A stretch of 64,000 nucleotides of DNA from contig JAWZYV010011613.1 of NCBI GenBank assembly GCA_038373885.1, forward strand, positions 1 to 64,000. Direction: 5' to 3'. The notes below the pieces were generated by a model. That model worked only from the letters and a program-made list of their open reading frames with translations, searched no databases and was not told where the DNA came from. How positions within the stretch are numbered: the stretch's first letter is position 1; each line of letters starts with the position of its first letter. This document shows positions 23,292 to 34,253 of the stretch, piece by piece. A program made the position numbers and the translations under genes. Source of the stretch: Cheiracanthium punctorium (Eukaryota > Arthropoda > Arachnida > Araneae > Cheiracanthiidae).

Positions 23292-24120
23292 ATGAATGCC
23301 TCTCTTACACACCTTAAAAGCTTGTATGAGGAAGAAGCCTTAAGAACTGTTAAATTGCCATGAAGTTTGAGCATAAAGTCACTATATCCAAACCATTTAG
23401 AACTTCAGAATGTCCAACTGGCTTTAAAGCTATTTGATATTAAATTCATTCTTGCATTGGAATCACCCAAAAACATAATCGGGAAAGATGTCATTGGAAC
23501 TTTACATTTCGTTGGCGTCATTTCAAAATGGTGGCAAATTGTCAATGTAAAAACACCACACTAAGAAAAACATAAATGTGATTTATTTTATGATCTCTGA
23601 ATCATCATGTATGCCATAATTTACAGTTTTTCCAAGTTTTTAAGTGGTCTGACAAATTGGAAAATCTACCTGCTCCTGCATTCACAAAGCCTGATCTAGA
23701 TGTGAAAAATTCGAAATTAACAAAAGAAAATTTTTTTTCAATGAGACACTCAACTGAAATATTAATTTTAATCTGCAAATATTTGTTTGATTATATGATA
23801 AACATTCTCCAGAGCTACCTGACATATTTTTAGATGTCTTGCTTTTGTGCAATACAATCAAAGTGAGTGTATCTAATTTGAAAGTTTTAATTTATATTGC
23901 TGGACATGTTGCTCATACTGCAGCAGGATCTTGTATTAAATGCAAAAAATTACTTCATGTCTTTACATCGTGGTGGACTTTGCTGGCCAGCTGGTCTACT
24001 GATTTTTCTGTGAACATCTGTGTTTATAAATTTTTTAACGTCTGTATTGATAGTAAATGTGAGGAACATTATTTAAAACTTCAGCAATATTGGTTATGTG
24101 AATTACCTAAAGTAAAATAA
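23292..24120 (+). pseudogene. P-type (THAP9-like) transposase remnant
   Basis: Frame fragments at 23292-23564 and 23670-24120 resemble the middle and C-terminal parts of P-element/THAP9-type transposases. Visible pieces are LYPNHLELQNVQLALKLF, then ISKWWQIVNVKTPH, then KLTKENFFSMRHSTEILI, then VLIYIAGHVA with a following CIKC. A stop lies near 23361 and the pieces change frame at least twice. The N-terminal half and any THAP zinc finger are missing. It could be the decayed gene of the 12.8-kb host element or an independent P-like insertion; no P-type termini were found beside it. The assignment is from remembered family patterns and is moderate. Confidence 0.6.
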
Positions 24121-26110
24121 GATGAGTTTCAATTTTTTTTTATCAATTTGTATGTGAAAGTAGCAAATCTCAACAATTTTTAGTTCATAAGTGTATAAAA
24201 ATCATATCAAATATATTTATAAATAATTATACAAGAAATTTTAAATGGTGAATTGCGAAAAAATCTGTGTAAGCATAAGCAGTCTACATACTACCAACAA
24301 TAATTGGTAAGTTTAACTTTTTTTTATACAGTATACATCAGAATTTGATGAAAGGTAGCTTTTTCTCTTTTTGAAATATCTTTAAAATGTGCATTTGCAT
24401 TGTAAGAAAAGCCCTTAATTCAATTATAAGCACTATCAACTCATAAAAATAAGCTTTTCCTACTAAAAGTGTTGCTTTAAAAAAATTATGTATTACATAT
24501 TTTTTTTTTATTTGAACATTTTAAAAATTAAATGATTGTATAATAATAAATCCCCCAAAGCAAAATTGAGATGTCTGAATAATTAATACTACATAGTAAT
24601 AATAATTAATTAGTTCTTATCATAATTTCCATGTTCCATAAATATCACCAGCCCTTTAAAAATTTTCAACATTTGCATATGTTGCTTTTTTTTATGCATT
24701 TAGTTTCTGTATTCGAACAAAACTGGACAATGGAAAAAGAAAAATACTGTCTTGCCTCTAAAAATATTTATGGTTGCTTTCAAAATATATATTGTATATG
24801 TATAGTATATTGTTTATCTAGCATACACCTTAAAATGTTACTCGGTTTCATCATGAAAATTTTTTAGTAAATAATCAAATTGTTGGACACTAGTTTTTCT
24901 GCTAAAATATATTCTCCAAATGAGAGATAGAAAAGGTTAATTTGACAATGCAGTCAAGTATGGTTCATTTGTAGATGTTCTGTTTCATTTTGCATAATTT
25001 CAGAAAAATAAAAAATCGTTTAAAATATTTTGAATGTCATTATATTTGGTAAATTTAGAAGACCTGTATGATAAAACTTCAATTCCTGATTCATTAATAT
25101 TGTCTTAAAACAATTGATTTAGTTTTCAAAAACATTTTCAAGGTTTAATGAAATATCTTTCTTAGTATATTTAATATTTCAGTGTATTCTGTTTGTAAAC
25201 CATGTAGTTATTTGCATCCAAATATTAAGTATTTTACTGAAAAAAAAAAATGTAAACAATCTATAAATATGTGTTCATTAATAAAAACTTTGCCTACACT
25301 TGAAATATTGTAGTCATTTTTATGTTGTAAATTATTGAAAATTAACTGTATAATGCATCTCTTATACCTGTAATATATTATATATATATTCCCTTGAATA
25401 TTAATTATTAGTAATATTGAGATGAATTGAAAATTAACATTTGTAAATTCATCTCAATATTTGTCATCTAACTGCATATATGTGTGCAATTAAATTAACA
25501 AAGAAAAGGTACTTTAAAAAGTATAAGAACCTAGTCTTTAATTGCTGAAAAAGAAAAAGCTTTTATTGATTATCTTATAAACAACATTTACTTTTAAAAT
25601 TAAGCACATTATTTGGTTATCTTATTGACTATTTTAAACATTAAAAATAAAGAGTAGGTATTCTATTACTTTTAAGAATAAATATTTGTGAGGAAAAGTA
25701 CAAAGAAGTTTAAAGAACAAATAAGAATAAAACTTCATTTTATTATTGTTTTATGGGTTATATTTGCAATGTAAATACAGATAAGCCTAGTGAGTAAGTG
25801 TTATAAAATTTTTTTATAAAACTGTTATTTAAGTGCTACTGTCCAGCTTTTTGCAGAGCTGTAAAAAAGTATTTCTTTACCAATAGACTCAAATTATTTG
25901 AAGTGCACTAGTGTCTTAACACTACATCCAATTGAGTTAAATTGAATTTTAACACTTTGTAGCGATGAAGTGTTGAAGAAGTCAGGTGGTGTCATTCCAC
26001 ATATTCTTTAACTAATCTTGAAAATTGTGGTATGTTCTAAAAAATTGTTGGTGATAATGTTGCAACTTTACTTGACATTGTGGAAAAATATATTAAATTA
26101 TATCACAAAA
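24121..26110. other. Very AT-rich, no gene recognised
   Basis: No terminal repeats, tandem repeats or protein motifs were found. Frames up to about 78 codons are chance products of AT-rich DNA. Confidence 0.55.
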
Positions 26111-26283
26111 CAGTGGCATATGCAAACTTCCTTCAAGGTGGTGGTGTGGGGGGGGGTATAGTTATAACTTTGTGTTAAAATGTGTAATATTTAAGCTAAA
26201 AAATTATGGTCATTTTATTTAAAGAACTTTGACAAGGGGGGGGGGGGCTGATGGCCCAAACTGCCCCTTTGTATATGCCACTG
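26111..26283. mobile_element. hAT-like MITE (CAGTGGCATATGC termini)
   Basis: The ends are CAGTGGCATATGCAAA and TTTGTATATGCCACTG. A perfect 8-bp duplication TCACAAAA lies at 26103-26110 and 26284-26291. G-run clamps lie inside both ends. It is closely related to the 9827 element. Confidence 0.9.
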
Positions 26284-26689
26284 TCACAAAACTATATTAA
26301 ACAAAAAAATATAATTGGAAAACATTAGTTATTCAGATTTTTTTAATGTCTTTTTCTGCTGAGTATTTAATTAGCATTTGAGATCCACAAAATGGAGTAA
26401 TTAGTGTGATTGCGAGCCTAAACCTAATTTTCAGAACATGCAAGCAAGTTTCCTGAAAAACTATAATATTCAGTTGTATTAAGTAACTGAAAGAAATTTA
26501 GAACAAGCAAAGATAGCCCCAAAACAGTAAAGTATCTGGTTTAAATTAAAGGACCTTAATTATTATTTCTTATTTAAGAATATAAAAGTAAAAGGCAAAG
26601 TACATTTTACCTTTTTGTTTAAATTGCAAAGATACTTAGATTTCTCTAATTTGTGCAGGTAAGTTATTCCATACATTGATTCGTGTGTA

Positions 26690-27290
26690 TTGTTTTTGAG
26701 CCTGGTACAGAGATCTTTCAGTGGTAGAGAACTGGTAATTTCTAATTATGAAGCTAAATATTTTAATGAAATAAATGAGTAAATTATAATTCTCAGGCCT
26801 GCCTCTCAGTGGAGGGGAAATGGAAATTATAGTTCATGAAACTAGAATTTTTGAAAGAGGTGTCCATAAATTATTAGTCAAAACCCAGTGTTCTGTTTTA
26901 GGAGCCTAAATATTCCAATCAAGGTATCTATAAATTGGTAATCCTCAGATCTATCTCTCAGTGGAGGGGAACTAGAAATTCTAGTTCATGAAGCCAAAGA
27001 GTTCTGTTTCAGGAAACTAAATATTCTATTCAAAGTATCTATAAATTCTAGTTCTTAAAACCAGAATTTCCAGTTGTGAGATCTAGAATTATTTTCAAAA
27101 CCTAGAAATTCTAATCCCAAATACAATTTTTCTAGTTCAGGGAACTAGAAGATTCTGGGTACCTGGTTCGGAATATTTAACTAGAAGTGTCTCGTTCTTT
27201 GATCTAGAATTTATAGGGATCACATAGTCCTAGAATTTCTAGTTCCCCCAATTATTTTCTAGATGTCAGAGGCATGTTTTTTTTTCAGTG
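26690..27290. repeat. Right subterminal palindromic GAACTAGAAATTCTAGTTC repeats
   Basis: GGAACTAGAAATTCTAGTTC near 26957 is a near-perfect palindrome, and variants (CTAGAATTTCTAGTTCC, TTTCTAGTTC, GATCTAGAATT) recur about every 30-80 bp to the end. A longer internal repeat (CTCAGTGGAGGGGAA near 26808 and 26947) suggests segment duplication. This fits a transposase-binding subterminal region. Confidence 0.7.
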
Positions 27291-30200
27291 TACGGGATCA
27301 AAGGTAATCAAAAAGTCAGTTTACGGTCGTGGGTTCGATTCCCATATAATCCGCTAGTGAATGGTCTTCCGTTTGATTCCCACATCATCCACCAAGTTAA
27401 CTGCGTAAATACGAAGTGCGGATGTCACATATTGTGTTGGAGATCAGCTATTGTGTTGTACGGGATCTAACAGTCAACAGACACTGATAGTCAACAGACA
27501 CTGACATCTAACGGTCAGTGAACGGGCGTGGGTTCGATTCCAACATCATCCGTTAAGATAAACATGTACTTACCAAATACCTGGTTCCCTTGGGTGGGTC
27601 AGTTCGGTCAGATCCCGTGTTACACTAGCCTTTATCGGGGAATTCGCGGGTTTGATTACCACATCATAAGTTAAACACATAGTTACCAAATGCGTCGTTT
27701 GCCTGGGTGGGTGAGTTCGGTCAGATCCCGTGTTACACGAGGCATTACCGGAGAATAGTTGGAGAGCAGAGATTGTCTAACGGTCAGCGTACGGTCGTGG
27801 GTTCGATTCCCACATTATCCGCTAATGTACGGTCGCGGGTTCGATTCCCACATAATCCGCTAGTGAACGGTCTTGGGTTCGATTCGCAAATCATCCGCAA
27901 AGTTAAACAAGGAGTTATGAAATGCGTCGTTCCCCTGGGTGGGTCGGTGCGGTCAGATCTCGTGTTACACGAGGAGTTACCCGAAAATTCGTGGGATCGA
28001 TTCCCACATCATGCGCGAAGTTAAACTCGTTGATACCAAAGGCTTGGTTTCCTCGGGTCGGTCAGTTCAGTCAGATCCCGTGTTACACGAGGCTTTACCG
28101 GATAATTCGTGGGTGCTATTCCCACATCATCCGCTAAGTTAAACGCATAGTTACCAAATTCGTGGCTCAACTGAGTGGGTGAGTTCGGTCGTGTTACACG
28201 AGGCATTACAATAAAATATTTGGACAGAAGATACTGTGTTGTACGGTATCAGAGATAGTCTAACAGTCTGTGTCCGGTCGTGGGTACGATTCCCACATAA
28301 TCCGCTAGTGAACGGTCTTGGGTTCGTTTCCCACATCATCCGCTATGTTAAGCGCGTAGTTACCAAATGCGTAGTTTCTCTGAGTGGATCAGTTCGGTCA
28401 GATCCTGTGTTTCACGAGGCAATACCGAGAATAGTTGGAGAGCAGCTACAGTGTTGAATGGGATCAAAGGTAGTCAAACAGTCAGTTTACGGTCGTGGGT
28501 TCCATTCCCATATAAATCTCTAGTGAATGGTCTTCGGTTCGTTTCCCACATCATCCGCCAAGTTAAACGCGTAGTTACTAATTCGTAGTTTCCCGGAGTG
28601 GATCAGTTGGACAGATCCCGTGTGACACGAGGCATTAGCGGATAATTCGTGGGTTCGAATCTTATATGATCCGCTAAGTTAAACACGAAGGTTCCAAATG
28701 CGTGGTTTCCCTGCTTGGGTCATTTCGGTTATATCTCCTCTTACACGAGCCATTACCGGATAATTCGTGGTTGTTATTCCCACATCATCCGCTAAGTTGA
28801 ACGGGTAGTTACCAAATGCGTCGTTTGCCTGGGTGGGTGAGTTCGGTCAGATCCCGTGTTACACGACTCATTACCGGAGAATAGCTGGAGAGCAGATACT
28901 GAGTACGGGATCAGGGATAGTCTAACGGTCAGTGTACGGTCGTGGGTTCGATTCCCACATAATCTGCTAGTGAACGGTTTTGGGTTCGATTCGCAGATCA
29001 TCCGCAAAGTTAAACACGTAGTTATGAAATGCGTCGTTCCGCTGGGTGGGTCGGTGCGGTCAGATCTCGTGATACACGAGGAGTTACCCGAAAATTCGTG
29101 GGTTCGATTCCCACATCATGCGCGAAGTTAAACTCGTTGATACCAATGGCGTGGTTTCCGTGGGTCAGTCAGTGCGATCAGATCCCGTGTTACACGAGGC
29201 TTTACCGGTAATTCGTGGATTCTATTCTCACATTATCCGCTAAGTTAAACGCGTAGTTACCAAATTCGTGGCTCAACTGAGTGGGTCAGTTCGGTCCAAC
29301 TGGGATGTTCAGTTCGGTCCGTGTTACACGAGGCATTACCGAAAAATATTTGAACAGCAGATACTGTGTTGTGCGGTATCAGAGATAGTCTAACAGTCAG
29401 TGTACGGTTATGGGTTCAATTCCAACGTAATCCGCTAGTGAACGGTCTTGGGTTCGTTTCCCAGATCATCCGCTTACTTAAACGCGTAGTTACCACATGC
29501 CTGGTTTCCCCTGGTTTGGTCAGTTCGGTCAGTTGGGTGTTACACGAGACATTTCTGGGAAAACAATTGGAGAGCAGATAGTGTGTTGTACGGATCAGAG
29601 ATATTCAAAGAATGAGTGTACGGTCGTGAGTTCGATTCCCCCATCATCCACTAAGTTAAACTTGTAGTTACCAAATTCGTGGTTAAACTGGGTTGGTCAG
29701 TTCGGTCAGATCCTGTGTTACACGACGCTTTACCGGAGAATTCGTGGGTTCGATTCCCAAATCATCCGATAGTGTACGGTCGTGGGTTCTATTCCCACAT
29801 AATCCGCTAGTGAACAGTCTTGGGTTCGATTCCCACATCATCCGCTATGTTAAGCGCGTAGTTACCAAATGCGTAGTTTTTCTGGGTGGATCAGTTCGGT
29901 CAGATCCTGTGTTTCACGAGGCATTACCGGAGAATAGTTGGAGAGCAGATACTGTATTGAATGGGATCAAAGGTAGTCAAACAGTCAGTTTACGGTCGTG
30001 GGTTCGTTTCCCATATGGTCTTCGGTTCGTTTCCCACATCATCCGCTAAGTTAAAAGCGTAGTTACCTAATTCGTAGTTTCCCGGGGTGGATCAGTTGGT
30101 CAGATCCCGTGTGACACGAGGCATTAGCGTATAATTCGTGGGTTCGAGTCTTATATGATCCGCTAAGTTAAACACGTAGGTTCAAAATGCGTGGTTTCCC

Positions 30201-33003
30201 TGCATGGGTCATTTCCGTTATATCCCGCGTTACACGAGGCATTACCGGATAATTCGTGGGTTCGATTCCCACATCATCCGCTAAGTTAAACGCGTACTTG
30301 CGGAATGCGTCGTTTGCCAGTGTGGGTGAGTTCGGTCAGATCCCGTGTTACACGAGGCATTAACGGAAAATATTTGGAGAGCAGATACTGTGTTCTAAGG
30401 ATCAGAGATAGTCTTACAGTGAGTGTAAGCTTGTGCGTTCGTTTCCCACATAATCCGCTAGTGTACGGTCGTTGGTTCAATTCCCGAATAATCCGCTTGT
30501 GAATGGTCTTCGGTTCGATGCCCACGTAATCCGCTACTGAACGGTCTTTGGAACGATTCCCAGATCATCGGTTAAGTTAACACGTACTTACCAAATGCGT
30601 GGTTACCTTGGGTGGGTCAGTTCGGTCAGATCCCCTGTTACACGAGGGTTTACCAGATAATTCGTGGGTTCGGTTCCCACATCATCCTGTAAGTTAAACG
30701 CGTAGTTACCAAATGAGCAGTTTCCCTGAGGGGATCAGCTCGGTCAGATCCCGTGTTACACGAGGCATTACCGGAAGTCGGAGAGCAGATACACTGTTCT
30801 ACGGGATCAGAGATAGTCTAAATATTAGTGTACGGTCGCCGGTTCGATTCCCACATAATCCGCTAGTGTACGGTCGTGGGTTTAATTCCCACATAATCCG
30901 CTAGTGAACGCTCTTGGGTTCGATTCCCAGATCATCCGCAAGTTTAAACACGTAGTTATGAAATGCGTGGTTCCCCTGTGTGCGTCGGATCGGTCAGATC
31001 CCGTGTTACACGAGGCGTTACCCGAAAATTCGTGCGTTCGATTCCCAGATCATCCGCTTAGTTAAACACGTAGTTACCACATGCGTGGTTCCCCTGGTTT
31101 GGTCAGTTCGGTCAGATCCTGTGTTACAAAAGACATTACAGGAAAATAATTGGAAAGCAAATAGTATGTTCTACGAGATCAAAGATAATCAAAAAATCAG
31201 TTTACGGTCGTGGGTTCGATTTCCATATATTCCGCTAGTGAATGGTCTTCCGTTCGATTCCTACATCATCCACCAAGTTAACTGCGTAGATACAAGTGCG
31301 GATGTCAGATATTGTGTTGGAGATCAGATATTGTGTTGTACGGGATCTAGCAGTCAACAGACAATCTAACAGTCAGTGTACGGGCGTGGGTTTATTCCAA
31401 CATCATCCGCTAAGATAAACATGTACTTACCAAATACGTGGTTCCCTCTGGTTGGACAGTTCGTTCAGATCCCGTGTTACACGAGGCCTTACAAGATAAT
31501 TCGTGGTTTCGATTCCCATATCATTCGCTAAGTTAAACGCGGAGTTTCCAAATGAGTCGATTGCCTGGGTGGGTGAGTTCGGTCAGATCCCGTATTAAAA
31601 AAGCATTACCGAAAAATATTTGGTGAGCAGAAATTGTGTTATATGGATCAGAGATATTCAGAGAATCAGTGTACGGTCGTGGGTTCGATTCATTCATTAT
31701 CCACTAAGTTAAACGCGTAGCTACCAAATGCGTAGTTTCCCTGTGTGCATCAGTTCGGTGAGATCTTGTGTTGCAGGCAGCTTTACCGGATGATTCGTGG
31801 GTTTATTCCCACGTCATTCACTGAGTTAAACGCTTATTTAAAAACGCGTCCGTTGCCTGTGTGGGTGAGTTCGGTCAGATCCCGTGTTACACGAGGCATT
31901 AACGGAAAATATTTGGAGAGCAGATACCGTGTTGTACGGGATCAGAGATAGTCTAACAGTCTGTGTACGGTCGTGGGTTCGATTCCCACATAATCCGCTG
32001 GTGAACGGTCTTGGGTTCGATTCCCAGATCATCCGCAAATTTAAACACGTAGTTTTGAAATGCGTGGTTCCCCTGGGTGGGTCGGTGCGGTCACATGCTG
32101 TGTTACACGAGGCGTTACCCGAAAATTCGTCGGTTCGATTCCCACATCATCTGCTATGTTAAACTCGTAGATATCAAAGTAGTGGTTTCCGTGTGTGGGT
32201 CAGTTCGGTCAGATCAAGTGTTACACGACGCATTACCGGAAAATAGTTGGAGAGCAGATACTGTATTGTTCGGTATCAGAGATAGTCTAACAGTCAGTGT
32301 ACGGCCGTTGGTTCGATTCCCACATTATCAGCTAGTGAACGGTCGTGGGTTCGATTCCCACATTATCAGCTAGTGAACGGCCGTGGGTTCGATTCCCACA
32401 TAATCCGCTTGTGAGCGGTCTTGGGGGGTTGATTCCCAGATAATCCGCTTAGTTAAACGCGTAGTTACCACATGCGTGGTTCCCCTGGTTTGGTCAGTTC
32501 GGTCAGATCCCGTGCTACACGAGAGTTTACCGGAAAACAATTGGAGAGCAGATAGTATGTTATACGGATCAGAGATATTCAAAGAATGAGTTTACGGTCG
32601 TGGGTTCGATTCCCCCATTATCCACTAAGCTTAGACTCGTAGTTACCAAATTTGGGTTTCAACTTGTGCATCAGTTCGGTCAGATCCTGTGTTACACGAC
32701 GCTTTACCGGAGAATTCGTGGGTTTGATTCCCACATAATCCGCTAGTGAACGGTCTTGGGTTCGTTTAGCAGATCATCCGCAAAGTTAAACACGTAGTTA
32801 TGAAATGCGTCGCTCCCCTGGGTGGGTCGGTGCGGTCAGATCTCGTGTTATACGAGGGGTTACCCGAAAATTCGTGGGTTCGATTCCCACATCATGCGCG
32901 AAGTTAATCTTGTTGATACCAAAGGCGTTGTTTCCGTCGGTCGGTCAGTTCTGTCAGATCCCGTGTTACACGAGGCTTTACCGGATAATTCGTGGGTTCT
33001 ATT
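27291..33003 (+). repeat. tRNA-minihelix-like satellite, block 3
   Basis: This is the longest block, with the same unit types and orientation as block 1. The short-unit acceptor/T-arm fold is clear near 30247-30282: GGATAAT, then GTGGGTTCGATTCCCAC, then ATCATCC. Long units with GATAGTCTAACAGTCAGTG recur. A unit with a 5' TATTGTGTTGGAGATCAGAT motif appears twice (27427 and 31309), which shows local higher-order duplication. The array stops inside a T-arm at 33000, followed by a T-run. Confidence 0.9.
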
Positions 33004-33829
33004 TTTTTTTCTCTTTGTACAGGACCGCTATGGAGGAACGTAATCCAACGTTAAAATAAAACTTTACTCGCAATATGCATATGTTAGGAAACACATTTAA
33101 TATATCGCGCTTTTCAAAACGAATTTTGTAACTTTTAAAATGAAAAACATTTTCAGATGCGTTAAAAACTTTCAATTTTTAAATCTAAGCAACGAATTAA
33201 AATACCACTTTTAATAATAACCGCTAATTTGTTCCTATATTTCTATCGCAAGTTTTTATCAAAATGTCGTCTGCTTGTGTTAAAAATGAGCAGTAGAATA
33301 CATTGCATTAAGATCATGGCATGTGACTTAATTTTTACGTATTTACAGAAAGGGAAATCTTTCAAAACATTTTTTCCCTTATGTATCTTAAAGCATTTGG
33401 CGCACAGCAGATTTCATTGCGATTTGAAAATCCAGTGCGCCATTTACAAACTTAACCGTTCGACTGCTATGCAGCGCTATTGCGCTTTTGGAATGTACAC
33501 CCTCCAAAAGAAGCATTCGAGCAAGAGAGAAATTTCCTACGTTGGTTTCGTATTTTAAAAAAATTATTTATCATAGAATATGAGTTAGGCTATGCATCAA
33601 TATAACATTCCATATTTCTATTAAGTTGTGCGTTTTCCAAAAACTCAATTATTTCTCACAAATCTAAAATAGGAAAATTTCTCTATTGCTCGAATACTTT
33701 TATTGGAGGGTGTATGAGGATTTTGATGGATAGCAGTCAGACGGTTAAGATTGAAAAAACACACCTTTTCTAACCCTTTCTGTGGCAACCTACCTTAAAA
33801 TCTCCTATCGTGACCAAGAAGGTTCAACC
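33004..33829. other. Plain AT-rich sequence, no gene
   Basis: One frame of 109 codons (33229-33558) has no recognisable domain or codon pattern. The segment ends with the first copy of the LINE target duplication AGGTTCAACC (33820-33829). Confidence 0.5.
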
Positions 33830-33899
33830 CCAGAGTAGCTCAGTGGTAGAGCACCCGCACGTTAAGCGGTAGTCCTGGGTTCGACTCCCAGCTCTGGAA
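33830..33899 (+). tRNA. tRNA-like head of the LINE (pseudo-tRNA, anticodon position GTT)
   Basis: The sequence folds as a tRNA: acceptor CCAGAG/CTCTGG (positions 2-7), T8-A9, D-arm GCTC/GAGC, anticodon stem CCGC/GCGG with loop ACGTTAA, and T-arm CTGGG/CCCAG with loop TTCGACT. A-box-like TAGCTCAGTGGTAG and B-box GGTTCGACTCC are intact, and TTTTT follows at once as a Pol III stop. Position 33 is C instead of T, and the first acceptor base is missing or replaced, so it is unlikely to be a working tRNA. The anticodon position reads GTT (Asn), but identity is doubtful. Its first base is the first base after the target duplication. Confidence 0.7.
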
Positions 33900-33903
33900 T
33901 TTT
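33899..33903 (+). terminator. Pol III T-run terminator after the tRNA-like head
   Basis: A run of five T (33900-33904 within one base) directly follows the discriminator A. This is the usual tRNA gene stop. If it works, a Pol III transcript would end here rather than read into the LINE. Confidence 0.6.
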
Positions 33904-34253
33904 TCGCATAGTTGGTAAAATAATCAGCCTATACACTCCAACTTGCCTAATATAGAAAAATGTATTAAAAATACATTTACTGAGAAATTGCTGATTAGAA
34001 AGATGCTATTCTTGGACAGGTGAGGATCATCAAAGTAGCTAAAGAGCTGGTCAGCTTCTCGTTGATAATATTAGGACTTTTATCGGTCTGAACGTACTAA
34101 TATGTAATTAATATTACGCATTTTCTTTTGTTAAAACCACAGTGATTTGACACGAATAGTGTCTCATTTATTTTAAAACTTCTTACTTATTTTAAAACTC
34201 GCATAAATCGTCACTATACTACTTAGCTGTGCTGGTGTGTAAACCCACCAGGT

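Larger units (their letters stand above)
14505..27290. mobile_element. 12.8-kb element with CAC(G/T)G termini, TA duplication
   Basis: The left terminus reads CACGGAGAAAAAAAA and the right terminus, reverse-complemented, reads CACTGAAAAAAAAA. Both then share CATCTAGAA about 25 nt inside. The satellite on each side resumes with TA duplicated (14503-14504 and 27291-27292). CAC(T/G) termini, a 2-bp duplication and rich subterminal repeats suggest the CMC (CACTA/Mirage) group, but no transposase of that group is seen. Its interior holds tandem hAT MITEs, a Tigger element, Helitron I copy 2 and P-type transposase remains. The unit is well supported; the class is inferred and could be wrong. Confidence 0.72.

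Noticed and set aside
27291..33003. Possible CRISPR-like or spacer-repeat array
   Set aside because: Unit lengths vary, the intervening sequence is repeat rather than unique spacer, and the context is a eukaryotic TE landscape.
2385..33003. Functional tRNA genes at each GGTTCGATTCC
   Set aside because: No unit has a full anticodon arm. The A-box to B-box distance is too short, and no T-run terminator follows.
33229..33558. 109-codon frame as a hypothetical gene
   Set aside because: There is no start context, domain or repeat support, and frames of this length occur by chance. I leave it unannotated.
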